Shown here piece by piece: positions 53,493 through 62,036 of a DNA stretch of 64,000 nucleotides. The stretch comes from a bacterium (GTDB taxonomy: Bacteria; Verrucomicrobiota; Kiritimatiellia; CAIKKV01; CAITUY01), in NCBI GenBank assembly GCA_037128595.1, contig JBAXWB010000001.1, positions 62,001-126,000 on the forward strand, written 5' to 3'. A program made the position numbers and the translations under genes. Below the pieces are notes generated by a model. That model saw only the letters and a program-made list of their open reading frames with translations, ran no database searches and was not told where the DNA came from. Positions within the stretch are counted from its first letter, which is position 1. Every line of letters begins with the position of its first letter.

Positions 53493-55453
53493 AGATGGCG
53501 GCTCTTTTTTGTGATCATATGGTGTTGCAGCGTGATATTCCGGTCCCGGTGTGGGGTGAGGCGACGGCGGGTGAGAAGATTACGGTGCGGTTCGCCGGAC
53601 AAGCCAAGTCCACGAAAGCCAATGCGGCAGGTAAATGGCGGGTGGACCTTGCACCCATAGCGGCCAGTTGTGAGCCGCGCGAATTGAGCGTTGAAGGGAT
53701 TCTTAAATCCGCCATTTCAAAGCTGGTATTCACGGACGTGCTGGTGGGGGAGGTCTGGATCTGTTCAGGACAATCCAATATGGAGTTCCAACTTTACACC
53801 GTGAATAACGGGGTTGAGGAAACCGCCGCCGCCAATTACGCGAACCTGCGTCTTTTCACAGTCCCTCATCGTGCGGAGCTCGAGCCTTCGCCTAATATCA
53901 CCGGAGTGTGGGCTCCCTGCACGCCTGACACGGCGGTGACGTTTTCGGCCGTCGGCTATTTTTTCGGTCGTGAGATCCTCCGCAAGACAGGGCTCCCGAT
54001 TGGACTTATCAACGCCTCATGGGGCGGGACCATTGCCGAGGCCTGGACCTCGCGGGAAGCGCTGGAGACGGTTCCATTCCTGAAGCGGGTGGTCAGCGAC
54101 TACCATCGGCTCTTGAAAAGCCCCATCACGACGGCGCAAGCCAAACAGATGGAATGGATGGAAAAGTATGATCGGCATGAGATGCCCAACGCGGGTGAAG
54201 CCGAGGGCTGGCATCAGCCCGGGCTGGCGGATGGCAACTGGGAAACCATGGAGCTTCCCCGGAGCTGGCAGAACGCCGGGCATAACTACAGCGGTGTATT
54301 CTGGTTCCGGCGCGAGGTGGACATTCCGGCCGGATGGGAAGGGCGGGATCTGACCTTGGGCTTGGGCCCGACCGACAAGTCGGACGTCACCTACTTCAAT
54401 GGGGTGCAGGTCGGCAGCATCACGATGCAGCAACGACCGGACGCCTGGAGCACGCCCCGGGTCTATACCGTTCCGGGACATCTGGTCAAGGCTGGCCGCG
54501 CGGTCATTGCCGTCCGGGTCTATAGCAACATTTATGCGGGCGGTTTTATCGGGGCCCCGAGCCAGTTGCGGTTGATTCCCGCAGACGGGCAGGAGGCGAA
54601 GTCTGTTTCACTGGTGGGGTTGTGGCGATACCGGATTGAGGCTAATTTCGGGCTGGTTCCGTCGCCTCCCTCGCCTCCGCCCGGGCCGGGCAATCCCCAC
54701 TCGCCTTACATGCTGTTCGAAAACATGATCCGGCCCCTTCTCCCTTATGCCATTCGGGGTGCCATCTGGTACCAGGGAGAATCGAATGCGGACCGGGCCA
54801 GAGAATACCGGACGCTGTTCCCCCTCATGATCCAAAGTTGGCGCGAGGCGTGGAAGCAGGGGAGCAGTGCGAAAAGTCCGGAGCGGGCGTTTCCCTTTTT
54901 GTTTGTGCAACTGGCCAATTTCCAGCTTCCTCCGAACCAACCCGGTGAATCCACCTGGGCAGAGTTGCGCGAGGCGCAGGCCATGACCTTGGCGCTCCCG
55001 AACACCGGGATGGCCGTGGCGATTGATATCGGCGAGGGGAATGATATCCATCCCCGGAATAAACAGGACGTCGGCCTCCGGCTGTCGTTGCCGGCCCTGG
55101 CCGGGACCTATGGATTCAAGGGGTTGGTCGCTTCCGGGCCGGTCTATAAGGCCATGCATCGGGAGAAGGGGCGGATCCGGCTTGAGTTTGATCACGTGGC
55201 CGGGGGCTTGGTGGCCCGGGGGGGCAAGTTAACGGCCTTTGCGATTGCCGGAAAAGACAAGAAGTTTGTGTGGGCCGACGCGGTGGTGAAGGGGGCCGGG
55301 GTGGAAGTCTCCAGTCCGCAGGTGCCGAAGCCGGTGGCGGTCAGATATGGCTGGGCGGATAATCCGCCTTGCACGCTCTACAACACTTCGGATCTCCCCG
55401 CCGTGCCGTTCAGGACGGATAAATGGACCAAAAACATAAGGACTCAACGATGA
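53483..55453 (+). CDS. Cytoplasmic sialate O-acetylesterase-like SGNH enzyme
   Basis: 656 aa without signal peptide, a paralogue of the secreted enzyme at 30280. S98 in CSGQSNMEFQL; D521/H523 in GEGNDIHPRNKQ; IRGAIWYQGESNADR in the middle. The first domain carries the usual beta-sandwich (PVPVWGEATAGEKI). Deacetylation of imported oligosaccharide or sugar is inferred. AAAGGA 6 nt before the ATG, which lies inside the epimerase gene. Stop overlaps the kinase start (ATGA). Confidence 0.9.
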   Translation: MAMKMAALFCDHMVLQRDIPVPVWGEATAGEKITVRFAGQAKSTKANAAGKWRVDLAPIAASCEPRELSVEGILKSAISKLVFTDVLVGEVWICSGQSNMEFQLYTVNNGVEETAAANYANLRLFTVPHRAELEPSPNITGVWAPCTPDTAVTFSAVGYFFGREILRKTGLPIGLINASWGGTIAEAWTSREALETVPFLKRVVSDYHRLLKSPITTAQAKQMEWMEKYDRHEMPNAGEAEGWHQPGLADGNWETMELPRSWQNAGHNYSGVFWFRREVDIPAGWEGRDLTLGLGPTDKSDVTYFNGVQVGSITMQQRPDAWSTPRVYTVPGHLVKAGRAVIAVRVYSNIYAGGFIGAPSQLRLIPADGQEAKSVSLVGLWRYRIEANFGLVPSPPSPPPGPGNPHSPYMLFENMIRPLLPYAIRGAIWYQGESNADRAREYRTLFPLMIQSWREAWKQGSSAKSPERAFPFLFVQLANFQLPPNQPGESTWAELREAQAMTLALPNTGMAVAIDIGEGNDIHPRNKQDVGLRLSLPALAGTYGFKGLVASGPVYKAMHREKGRIRLEFDHVAGGLVARGGKLTAFAIAGKDKKFVWADAVVKGAGVEVSSPQVPKPVAVRYGWADNPPCTLYNTSDLPAVPFRTDKWTKNIRTQR

Positions 55454-56481
55454 CACAGCGGAATGGGATTACGGCGGCGGGTAATTGGATTGTGGACCGC
55501 GTGAAGCGGGTGGACTGCCTGCCCGGTCGCGGCATGCTGGCCAACATCAAGGATCAGATGTTCAGCCCCGGCGGCGCGCCCGCCAATGTACTGCATGACC
55601 TGGCGCGGCTCAAGGCGTCTTTCCCGCTGGCGGGACTGGGGGTGGTTGGGCATGATGCCGATGGCGAGTATCTGCAGCGCGTGTTTTCGGAACTGGGTGT
55701 GGATATCCAGGGGCTCCAGGTAACGGATGTGGCTCCGACGTCCTTCACGGATGTGATGAATGATGAAACCACCGGCGATCGGGTGTTCTTCCACAATCGC
55801 GGGGCGAATGCCTTGTTCAGTCCGCAGCATGTGGCTGTCAGCCGCTTGAATTGCCGGATTTTTCATCTGGGCTATCTGCTGTTGCTGGATGCCATGGATC
55901 AGACCGATCCCGAGTACGGCACCGTGGCGGCACGATTGCTTAAGCAGGTGCAGGCGGAAGGGATTCTGACCAGTCTGGATGTGGTGAGCGAGGAAAGTGA
56001 CCGGTTTGCCCGGTTGGTGCCGCCCGCGCTGAAGTATGTGGATTACCTGATATTGAATGAGATCGAGACGGCCCGCGCGGTGGGGCTTACGGTGCGGGAC
56101 GATCAGCGGCGTCTGGATGGGGCCGCCTTGATGGAGGCCGTCGAGCGGCTCTATGAATTCGGCAACATGAAGTTGGTGGCCGTCCATATGCCGGAAGGGG
56201 TCTACATGCGTGACCAGGCTGGTCGGCGCTACTCGCGCGGTTCGCTAGTGCTGCCCGAGGGCTACATCGCCGGTGCGGTCGGGGCAGGCGATGCCTTTTG
56301 TGCCGGGATGCTGTTCGGACTGCATGAAGGTTGGGATGTGCTGGAGACGGCCGGGCTGGCAAGTTGTTGCGCGGCGGCCAGTTTGTCGTGTCCAGGTGCT
56401 TCGGAAGGGGTGCTTCCGTTGGCGGAGACTCTTTCCCTGGCGAAACGGTTTGGCGAACGTAAGCCGCCGGTGGCGGTGTAG
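55450..56481 (+). CDS. PfkB-family carbohydrate kinase
   Basis: 343 aa ribokinase-like kinase: SPGGAPANVLHDLARL (substrate loop) near the N-terminus, GVVGHDADGEYL, and the signature GAVGAGDAFCAGM with catalytic D281. It phosphorylates a sugar or sugar acid using ATP; candidates include fructose, KDG or tagatose-type sugars, not resolvable from sequence. AGGA lies 7 nt before the chosen ATG, which overlaps the stop of the esterase gene. Part of the epimerase-esterase-kinase-DUF4432 cassette. Confidence 0.93.
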   Translation: MTQRNGITAAGNWIVDRVKRVDCLPGRGMLANIKDQMFSPGGAPANVLHDLARLKASFPLAGLGVVGHDADGEYLQRVFSELGVDIQGLQVTDVAPTSFTDVMNDETTGDRVFFHNRGANALFSPQHVAVSRLNCRIFHLGYLLLLDAMDQTDPEYGTVAARLLKQVQAEGILTSLDVVSEESDRFARLVPPALKYVDYLILNEIETARAVGLTVRDDQRRLDGAALMEAVERLYEFGNMKLVAVHMPEGVYMRDQAGRRYSRGSLVLPEGYIAGAVGAGDAFCAGMLFGLHEGWDVLETAGLASCCAAASLSCPGASEGVLPLAETLSLAKRFGERKPPVAV

Positions 56482-56530
56482 GCGATTCCGATTTTGGTCC
56501 GGTTATGACAGGTGAGGGAGGATGACACCG

Positions 56531-57727
56531 ATGAGCAGTGAAAAGAATTGGGTTCTGACGGATGTGAAGGCGGGGATCTGGCTGGAAACGTTCAGCCGCA
56601 CCTCTGAAACGGCGGGAGGCAACAGTCCGGGGAACTGGTCTATCGTCAAGCGGACGTTGCATGGAGGCTTCACCGAAGGCGTGGATGTCATCGAGGTTAA
56701 CAACGGGGCACTCTCCTTCACGATTGTTCCCACCCGTGGGATGGGTCTTTGGAAAGGTCGCTATGACGGCTGCGAACTCGGATGGCGTTCGCCGGTGACC
56801 GGGCCGGTGAATCCGATGTTTGTTAATCCCCTGGACTGCGGGGGCTTGGGCTGGTTGCAGGGCTTTGACGAATGTATTGTGCGGTGCGGCTTGAACTCCA
56901 ATGGCGCAGCGGGGAAGGATATTGTCCCGGACAACAATGGGAACCCCTCCGAGATCACGCTACCTTTGCATGGCCGGATCGCCAATATCCCTGCCAGCCG
57001 GGTGGAGGTTCGTGTCATTGAGTCAGCCGGCACCACAGAACTGGTAGTCTCGGGAATGGTAGATGAGGGAATGTTGTTCTTTCCGTGTCTCCGGTTGGAG
57101 ACCCGGATCTCAACCGTGGTGGGCAGCAATGCTGTTACCATCCATGATGAGGTGGTTAACTTGAATGCGGTGGAGCGGGAGCTGGAACTGCTCTATCATT
57201 GCAACTTTGGAGAACCCTTTCTTGAGAAGGGCAGCCGGATGGTGGCGCCCAGTCGACAGGTGGCGCCACGTGATGCCGGGGCAGCTGAAGGCATTAAGGG
57301 CTATAATACATATCTTGCTCCCACGCCCGGCTTTGTCGAGCAGGTCTACTGGCATCAGCTCTGTGCGGACCGCAAAGGGAATACGGTGGCGATGCTGCGG
57401 AACAAGGCCGGAAATAAAGGGGTGGCGCTCCGGTTCAACCTCAAGCAACTTCCTTGTTTCGTCCAATGGAAAAATACGGGTGGGCTGGGGGACGGCTATG
57501 TTACCGGACTTGAGCCCGGCACGAATTTGCCGAACCCGAAACGCTTCGAGCGCGATCAGGGCCGGGTGATCCGGTTGGCGCCAGGACAGCGGCATGTGGT
57601 GGATCTGACCATGGAAGTGCACACCACGGCGCAGGGGGTGGCTGGGCTGGAGAAAGAAATCGGGGCGCTATTGGGTAGGACCCGGCCCAAGGTATCCCTG
57701 AAACCTCTTCCGAAATGGTCCCTGTAA
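56531..57727 (+). CDS. DUF4432 / aldose-1-epimerase-like protein
   Basis: 398 aa. Matches the galactose-mutarotase-like superfamily (DUF4432): FTIVPTRGMGLWKGRYDGCE, GWRSPVTGPVNP, GFDECIVRCGLNSNGA, LPLHGRIANIPA and YHCNFGEPFLEKGS. Probably interconverts sugar anomers or binds a sugar product. GGAGG lies 9 nt before ATG 56531; ATG 56522 has no spacing to this site. Last gene of the cassette; converges with hipT. Confidence 0.87.
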   Translation: MSSEKNWVLTDVKAGIWLETFSRTSETAGGNSPGNWSIVKRTLHGGFTEGVDVIEVNNGALSFTIVPTRGMGLWKGRYDGCELGWRSPVTGPVNPMFVNPLDCGGLGWLQGFDECIVRCGLNSNGAAGKDIVPDNNGNPSEITLPLHGRIANIPASRVEVRVIESAGTTELVVSGMVDEGMLFFPCLRLETRISTVVGSNAVTIHDEVVNLNAVERELELLYHCNFGEPFLEKGSRMVAPSRQVAPRDAGAAEGIKGYNTYLAPTPGFVEQVYWHQLCADRKGNTVAMLRNKAGNKGVALRFNLKQLPCFVQWKNTGGLGDGYVTGLEPGTNLPNPKRFERDQGRVIRLAPGQRHVVDLTMEVHTTAQGVAGLEKEIGALLGRTRPKVSLKPLPKWSL

Positions 57728-57753
57728 GCGTTGCTCAAGCAGTTTAGCACTGG

Positions 57754-58749
57754 TTATTTCAGAACTTCCCGATTTCCTGTCAGGTGGCGTTTGACGTCCT
57801 CGCGCAGGTGGATGCGGGCGGCACGCTCTTCAAACAGCGTTTTGAATCGACCTTTCGTGTCGGGGGTACAGAATCCCTTTTCCAGCAACTGAAGGGCGGG
57901 GGAGAGGCTGTTTGAAAAATGCTCATAGACGTTCCCGATCTGCTTGGGCGTTAGCTTCATGGAAGTGGCAAATCGCGTGAAATCCTCCCTGGTCAAACGA
58001 TTCTTGCGACCATTCAGTGTTAGCGCGGTCTCTTCGACATCCTCCGGTAGCAGCAGGACGGTTGGGAGCAGGTCATAGGCGGGTGACAAGGCAATTACAC
58101 CGCCGAGTCGATAAAGTAACGAAAAGTTCTTCAGATGCATATCCGAGTTTCCGGTGAGGAAACAGAATAGCGTTACTTCGAACAACCGCAGGGCATCGAA
58201 GATCGGGTTGCTACAATAACGCAGGATCGCCTTGCCAACCTGTTCCAGTGAGCCACGGTATTTCTGTTCAGTCAGCCGGTCGGTCAGTTGGCACATGTCT
58301 TCCATGTGAAGTTTTGTTTTGCCATCGCGGTCCATGCGCTTGGTGATGAACGCGAGTGGGCCACCATCCAGTGGAATGAGCCCGCATTCGGCCGTTGAGA
58401 TGCCGAAGCACTTGGCTAGGCGCATGGTCAGATGCTCAAGTTCAGGCATTTGTGGAAAGTGGGCAACCGGAGGTTTGAGAATGTATTCTCCCTCCAGGCC
58501 AACCAGCGTGAATCGGGAATTCCGCGGGTGTTTTCCTTTTTCAAGATGCAAGGAAAGCTTGGGTTGAACACCGGGAACGGTGACATGCTGGCGAACGGTT
58601 TTTTCCGCCAGTTGATTCAGTTGCTCCCATGTGTAGGGCAACTCAGGCGGGTGGAGGGCCCCAAAGAGCTTGCGACAACATGCTTCATGAAATTGGTCGC
58701 CCCCTTCGCCTAGCGGTTCAAGACAGATCTGGCAGTTCGTACTAGGCAT
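57754..58749 (-). CDS. hipT: HipT serine/threonine kinase toxin (HipBST system)
   Basis: 331 aa HipA-like kinase lacking the N-terminal subdomain, as in HipT of HipBST. It has a short Cys-rich N-terminus (CQICLEPLGEGGDQFHEACC), a Gly-rich loop VTVPGVQPKLSLHL, catalytic D203 in NSDMHLKNF and metal-binding D226 in PAYDLLP, so the kinase should be active. In E. coli HipT the loop carries the SIS autophosphorylation serines; here that position reads TVP, so inhibition by autophosphorylation would differ. HipT of E. coli phosphorylates tryptophanyl-tRNA synthetase. The start overlaps the hipS stop. The last residues (REDVKRHLTG) are encoded by a half copy of family I repeat. Confidence 0.9.
   Translation of the reverse strand: MPSTNCQICLEPLGEGGDQFHEACCRKLFGALHPPELPYTWEQLNQLAEKTVRQHVTVPGVQPKLSLHLEKGKHPRNSRFTLVGLEGEYILKPPVAHFPQMPELEHLTMRLAKCFGISTAECGLIPLDGGPLAFITKRMDRDGKTKLHMEDMCQLTDRLTEQKYRGSLEQVGKAILRYCSNPIFDALRLFEVTLFCFLTGNSDMHLKNFSLLYRLGGVIALSPAYDLLPTVLLLPEDVEETALTLNGRKNRLTREDFTRFATSMKLTPKQIGNVYEHFSNSLSPALQLLEKGFCTPDTKGRFKTLFEERAARIHLREDVKRHLTGNREVLK
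57774..57802. repeat. Half copy of family I repeat at hipT 3' end
   Basis: 29 nt matching 19088-19116 at 28 positions, including the clamp CAGGTGGC and loop GACGTCCTCG. It encodes the penultimate residues of HipT and lacks the second arm. Confidence 0.8.
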
Positions 58750-59071
58750 CTTGGGCCTCCACGGGAATGACCGATACCGCCCCGATGCAGTCGCGGCAGC
58801 ACGCCATCAATAATCCCATCCGGTCGCGTGGATCGAGCTTCCAAGTATGTTCGGCGATATCCAGTAGCCAGCCTTCTGGAATCAAGCCGTCAAAGAAGGG
58901 AAAGAGTCGCTTGTCGTTGAAGTTTTCAGACTGAAGGGGTAATGACAGGCTGATGGCAACCGCGTGGGCGTCCGCTAAGTAGTCGGCATCATACGTAAAC
59001 ACATAGTCATGATCCCTTTCCTCGAGTATTCCTGCCAAACGGCTCTGCATATGGATTTCAGCGCTCCTCAT
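58742..59071 (-). CDS. hipS: HipS-like antitoxin (N-terminal HipA subdomain)
   Basis: 109 aa corresponding to the N-terminal subdomain of HipA: DHDYVFTYDADYLADAHAVA, ISLSLPLQSENFNDKRLFPF, FDGLIPEGWLLDIAEHTWKL. In the E. coli HipBST system HipS is the antitoxin that neutralises HipT. The start is set by GGAGG (6 nt before ATG 59071) and overlaps the hipB stop by 14 bp; an earlier start would add an unrelated 43-residue N-terminus. Its stop overlaps hipT by 8 bp, so all three genes are coupled. Confidence 0.88.
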   Translation of the reverse strand: MRSAEIHMQSRLAGILEERDHDYVFTYDADYLADAHAVAISLSLPLQSENFNDKRLFPFFDGLIPEGWLLDIAEHTWKLDPRDRMGLLMACCRDCIGAVSVIPVEAQDA

Positions 59072-59282
59072 CATCCACCTCCATACGAAATGCCACCGGC
59101 TCCATTCGATGTCCAAACAGCGCCAGTACCTGATTGACCTTGTCAAGTCGGAGCGAGATTTTGCCTTGCTCCATTTCGCGTATGAAGCGAAGACCAACAC
59201 CCGCGCGGTCAGCCAGATCCTTCTGCGTCAGCTTCAGGTCTCGGCGCCGTTTCTTGATGAATAGAATTAGTGGCTCAGTCAT
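59058..59282 (-). CDS. hipB: HipB-like Xre-family DNA-binding protein
   Basis: 74 aa helix-turn-helix (LTQKDLADRAGVGLRFIREM) with the short C-terminal tail of HipB. It represses the operon by binding upstream operators and, in HipBST, supports rather than acts alone as antitoxin. First gene of the operon. Its promoter carries several GGGT-type inverted motifs consistent with autoregulation. Confidence 0.9.
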   Translation of the reverse strand: MTEPLILFIKKRRRDLKLTQKDLADRAGVGLRFIREMEQGKISLRLDKVNQVLALFGHRMEPVAFRMEVDDEER

Positions 59283-59285
59283 ATT

Positions 59286-59382
59286 GCCCCCTTTTGGGTA
59301 TAAATATTTCTATAATGAATATATTAAACCCTATCGGGTGTATCAATATAATAATATGCATTTATTATACCCTAACGGTGGT
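59286..59382 (-). promoter_or_regulatory. hipBST promoter with three HipB-like operators
   Basis: Minus-strand -35 TTGATA (59346-59341), 17-nt spacer, -10 TATATT (59323-59318). The operator ACCCGATAGGGT (59339-59328) lies exactly in the spacer. Related motifs are at 59382-59369 (ACCACCGTTAGGGT) upstream and around 59300-59287 (TACCCAAAAGGGGG) downstream of the -10. All fit ACCC-N4-GGGT with variations. Confidence 0.75.
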
Positions 59383-59394
59383 ATCTAAGTGCGG

Positions 59395-59765
59395 CTTAAC
59401 CATCATAAAGTCGTTACGAAGTTCGTTTAGCATAGCGCTTTCTGTTTCCGCTATCTCCGCTGGTTTCTGAGCCCAGGAATCCCCCGGCTGAGCCGGCACC
59501 AGAAATGCCGTTTTTGGCATCTGAAGCGCTTCAGATCGCTGAAATGCCACCTTTCGAGGCGCGTTAAGAAGTTAAGCCAGATAATCAACCTTCCGCTGAG
59601 CCGCTCATGGTGGTCGAGTTGACACCGGTATCCCGGGCGGAGTGCCGATATGTCTCGGAGGTCTTGCTTATGAAGACATTTTGACACAAAACGATTTGTA
59701 TTGTCAAAAAGCGAGTCGGTGTGGCATGATCTAGAAGAAACATATTAATCTTTTAAGAGTCTCAT
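59395..59765. other. Intergenic region with palindromes and GH42 promoter elements
   Basis: No credible gene in about 370 bp. It contains CCGGCT-G-AGCCGG (59484-59496), a perfect 18-bp palindrome ATCTGAAGCGCTTCAGAT (59519-59536) flanked by GAAATGCC repeats, and TTTTGACA/TGTCAAAA arms (59679-59686 and 59702-59709) that overlap a possible -35 TTGTCA with CATGAT 18 nt downstream (59725-59730). The last element may regulate the GH42 gene. Confidence 0.55.
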
Positions 59766-62018
59766 ATGATAAATCTTGGTACGCAATATTATCGCCCGCC
59801 GTTTCCTGTTTCAAAATACTGGAAGGAGGACATTCAGAAGGTTAAGGACTCCGGATTCAACTGTCTACAGCTTTGGGTCATGTGGTCGTGGGTGGAGGCC
59901 AAGCCGGGAAAGTTTGACTTTGATGACTATGACCGGATCATCGATTTTGCCGAAGACAGCGGGTTGAACGTCGTGTTGAGCACCATTGCGGAAGTCCACC
60001 CCTATTGGATCCACCGGGTTGTCCCCAACAGTGAACTGGTTACCAATCTGGGGCATAAGGTGATTTCCGAACACCGCAATGAGAGTCACGGCGGACTTAC
60101 GCCGGGTGGATGTTTTGATCATCCTGAGGTTTGGAAACGGATGGCCGGGTTCATTCATGAGACGGCGCTTCATTTCAGGACGCGTAACAATATTGCCGCG
60201 TGGGATGCGTGGAATGAACTGAGATGGAATGTCCAGGCCGATGGGCCGGTATGCTATTGCGAGCATACCTTGAGGCAATACCGCGAATGGCTTGAAGAGC
60301 GGTTCGGGAGCCTGGAGGAACTCAACCAGGACTGGATCCGGCGTTACGATTCCTGGAAGGACGTCATGCCCGGGAAGACCACTTCCCGACCCTACACCTC
60401 AATGATGTCATTCACGCATTTTCTGACCTGGCGCTCGAGCAAACATGCCGAAGATCGCTACAAGATTATCAAGGCCATCTATCCGGATAAGGATGTCACT
60501 GCGCATGGTCCGAGTCCCTGCATGACGGTGGTGGGTGAGGGGCAGCTGAACCAGGCCTTGAACCGGGGTAATGATTGGGATATTGCCGACAAACTGGATG
60601 GTATCGGTTGTTCCAACTTCCCAGCCTGGTGGAAGATGAGCAATGCGGATTATTCGTTGACCATGGAGATGATTCATTCCGCCGCACGCGGAAAGAAATT
60701 CTGGGTCAGTGAACTCCAGGGGGGGCGGTCGAATATCGGCTTTGAGGTGAATCATCCGGTGCGGGCCGTTGAACAGCAGCGGTGGATCTGGAACAGCATC
60801 GCCTGCGGGGCGGATACGGTGTTGCTCTGGTGCTGGCGGGATGAAGTCTTTGGATGTGAGAGCAATGGATTCGGATTCATCGGGAATGACGGTTTTGCAG
60901 ATGAACGCGTTTCGGCCATGCGGCATACGGGGACTATCCTGAAGGAGCATGCAAGTCTTTTTGAGAACTACAGGCCTGCTCAGGCGGAAGTGGCGGTCCT
61001 CTTTAGCCCCCAGACCTATTATCTCTATTTCGCTCAGGAGTCCGAGGCCCGGAAACCATTGAGCTCAATCAGGGGTTTCCTGCTGGCCCTGACACGCAAC
61101 TCGGTTCCCTTCAAGGTTGTTGAGGAGGAGCATCTGGAGGAACTCAAGGGAATCAAGATCCTGTTCCTGCCCCGGGTGACGGCCATGAGCGATGCCACGA
61201 TTTTAAAACTCAAAGAGTTTGTCGTGGAGGGGGGAACCTTGTATTGCGAAGCCGAAACCGGGGCCTGGGACGAAAAAGGCATCTACCGTTATCCCGAAGA
61301 GCGGTTCCCGGGAACCGCTTCCGGTGTGACGGAGGTCGGACGTCGTCAGGTTCCGGAGAACCCCGAGTTCACGGCGAAGGTCGATGGGAAAACCTATAAA
61401 TTAAGGTCGTTCCATATGCTTTCCCCGTGGAAGAGTGAAGAGAATTTGAACAGAAGCACGCAAAGCACGCGAAGAGGGGAAATAGGTATTCCGCCGGAGG
61501 CGCAGAAGAACGTTTCCTCTTTGCGATCTTCGCGGTCTTCTGTTCAAAATTCTTGTATTCCGGAGTCGACATACGTCCTGTTGGCGAAAACTACGGATAG
61601 CGAGGGGGCACTGCTTGCGCAGGTAAAACTTGGCAAAGGCAAGCTGATCCTCTGCGGCACCTATCTTGGCGATGAGTATGAGAAGGCGTGCTATTCTGAT
61701 TTCGAAAATCTGGTATTGAAGTTCATCGCAGACGCGGGGGCTGGAACGGGAGCGATCAAGATTGCCGCGGCAAATAAAAACGATTTCAATGGGTATGTAT
61801 ATACCCGCTACGGCAAGAGCAATGGTAAGGATATTGCCTTTGTTTTTTTTCCGGAAGACGGCAAATCCGCCACCTTGAGTTTTCGCAGCGACCTTTTCAC
61901 CGGGGGCAAAGTGAAGGACGTTTTCTCCGGTAAAGAATTAGTGATGCAAAAAACGGGTGGTGTCAGAAAAATCAAACTTACAGCCGGTAAATCGAGGATG
62001 GTGATATTGGCGGAATGA
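59766..62018 (+). CDS. GH42 family beta-galactosidase
   Basis: 750 aa cytoplasmic enzyme. Catalytic acid/base E151 in WDAWNELRW and nucleophile E316 in FWVSELQGG; N-terminal LGTQYYRPPFPVSKYWKED starts a normal GH42 barrel; a trimerisation domain (about 400-530) and C-terminal beta domain follow. Beta-galactosides are the usual substrate. Residues about 559-596 (EENLNRSTQSTRRGEI...SSVQNSCIPE) are encoded by a family III inverted repeat pair inserted in frame, in a loop between the trimerisation-like and C-terminal domains. First gene after the hip promoter region; Gfo/Idh follows by 18 nt. Confidence 0.92.
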   Translation: MINLGTQYYRPPFPVSKYWKEDIQKVKDSGFNCLQLWVMWSWVEAKPGKFDFDDYDRIIDFAEDSGLNVVLSTIAEVHPYWIHRVVPNSELVTNLGHKVISEHRNESHGGLTPGGCFDHPEVWKRMAGFIHETALHFRTRNNIAAWDAWNELRWNVQADGPVCYCEHTLRQYREWLEERFGSLEELNQDWIRRYDSWKDVMPGKTTSRPYTSMMSFTHFLTWRSSKHAEDRYKIIKAIYPDKDVTAHGPSPCMTVVGEGQLNQALNRGNDWDIADKLDGIGCSNFPAWWKMSNADYSLTMEMIHSAARGKKFWVSELQGGRSNIGFEVNHPVRAVEQQRWIWNSIACGADTVLLWCWRDEVFGCESNGFGFIGNDGFADERVSAMRHTGTILKEHASLFENYRPAQAEVAVLFSPQTYYLYFAQESEARKPLSSIRGFLLALTRNSVPFKVVEEEHLEELKGIKILFLPRVTAMSDATILKLKEFVVEGGTLYCEAETGAWDEKGIYRYPEERFPGTASGVTEVGRRQVPENPEFTAKVDGKTYKLRSFHMLSPWKSEENLNRSTQSTRRGEIGIPPEAQKNVSSLRSSRSSVQNSCIPESTYVLLAKTTDSEGALLAQVKLGKGKLILCGTYLGDEYEKACYSDFENLVLKFIADAGAGTGAIKIAAANKNDFNGYVYTRYGKSNGKDIAFVFFPEDGKSATLSFRSDLFTGGKVKDVFSGKELVMQKTGGVRKIKLTAGKSRMVILAE
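61442..61552. repeat. Family III inverted repeat inside the GH42 gene
   Basis: Arms 61442-61482 and 61512-61552 (41 nt each, imperfect) both carry GAA(C)AGAAG then CGCRAAG units. Separated by 29 nt. Related single arm at 27611. Read through by GH42. Confidence 0.88.
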
Positions 62019-62036
62019 ACGGGAAGGTCAAAAAAT

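Noticed and set aside
59395-59680. Small open frames between hipB and GH42
   Set aside because: Each is short, lacks a ribosome-binding site and has no family-like features; the region is better read as regulatory or degenerate.
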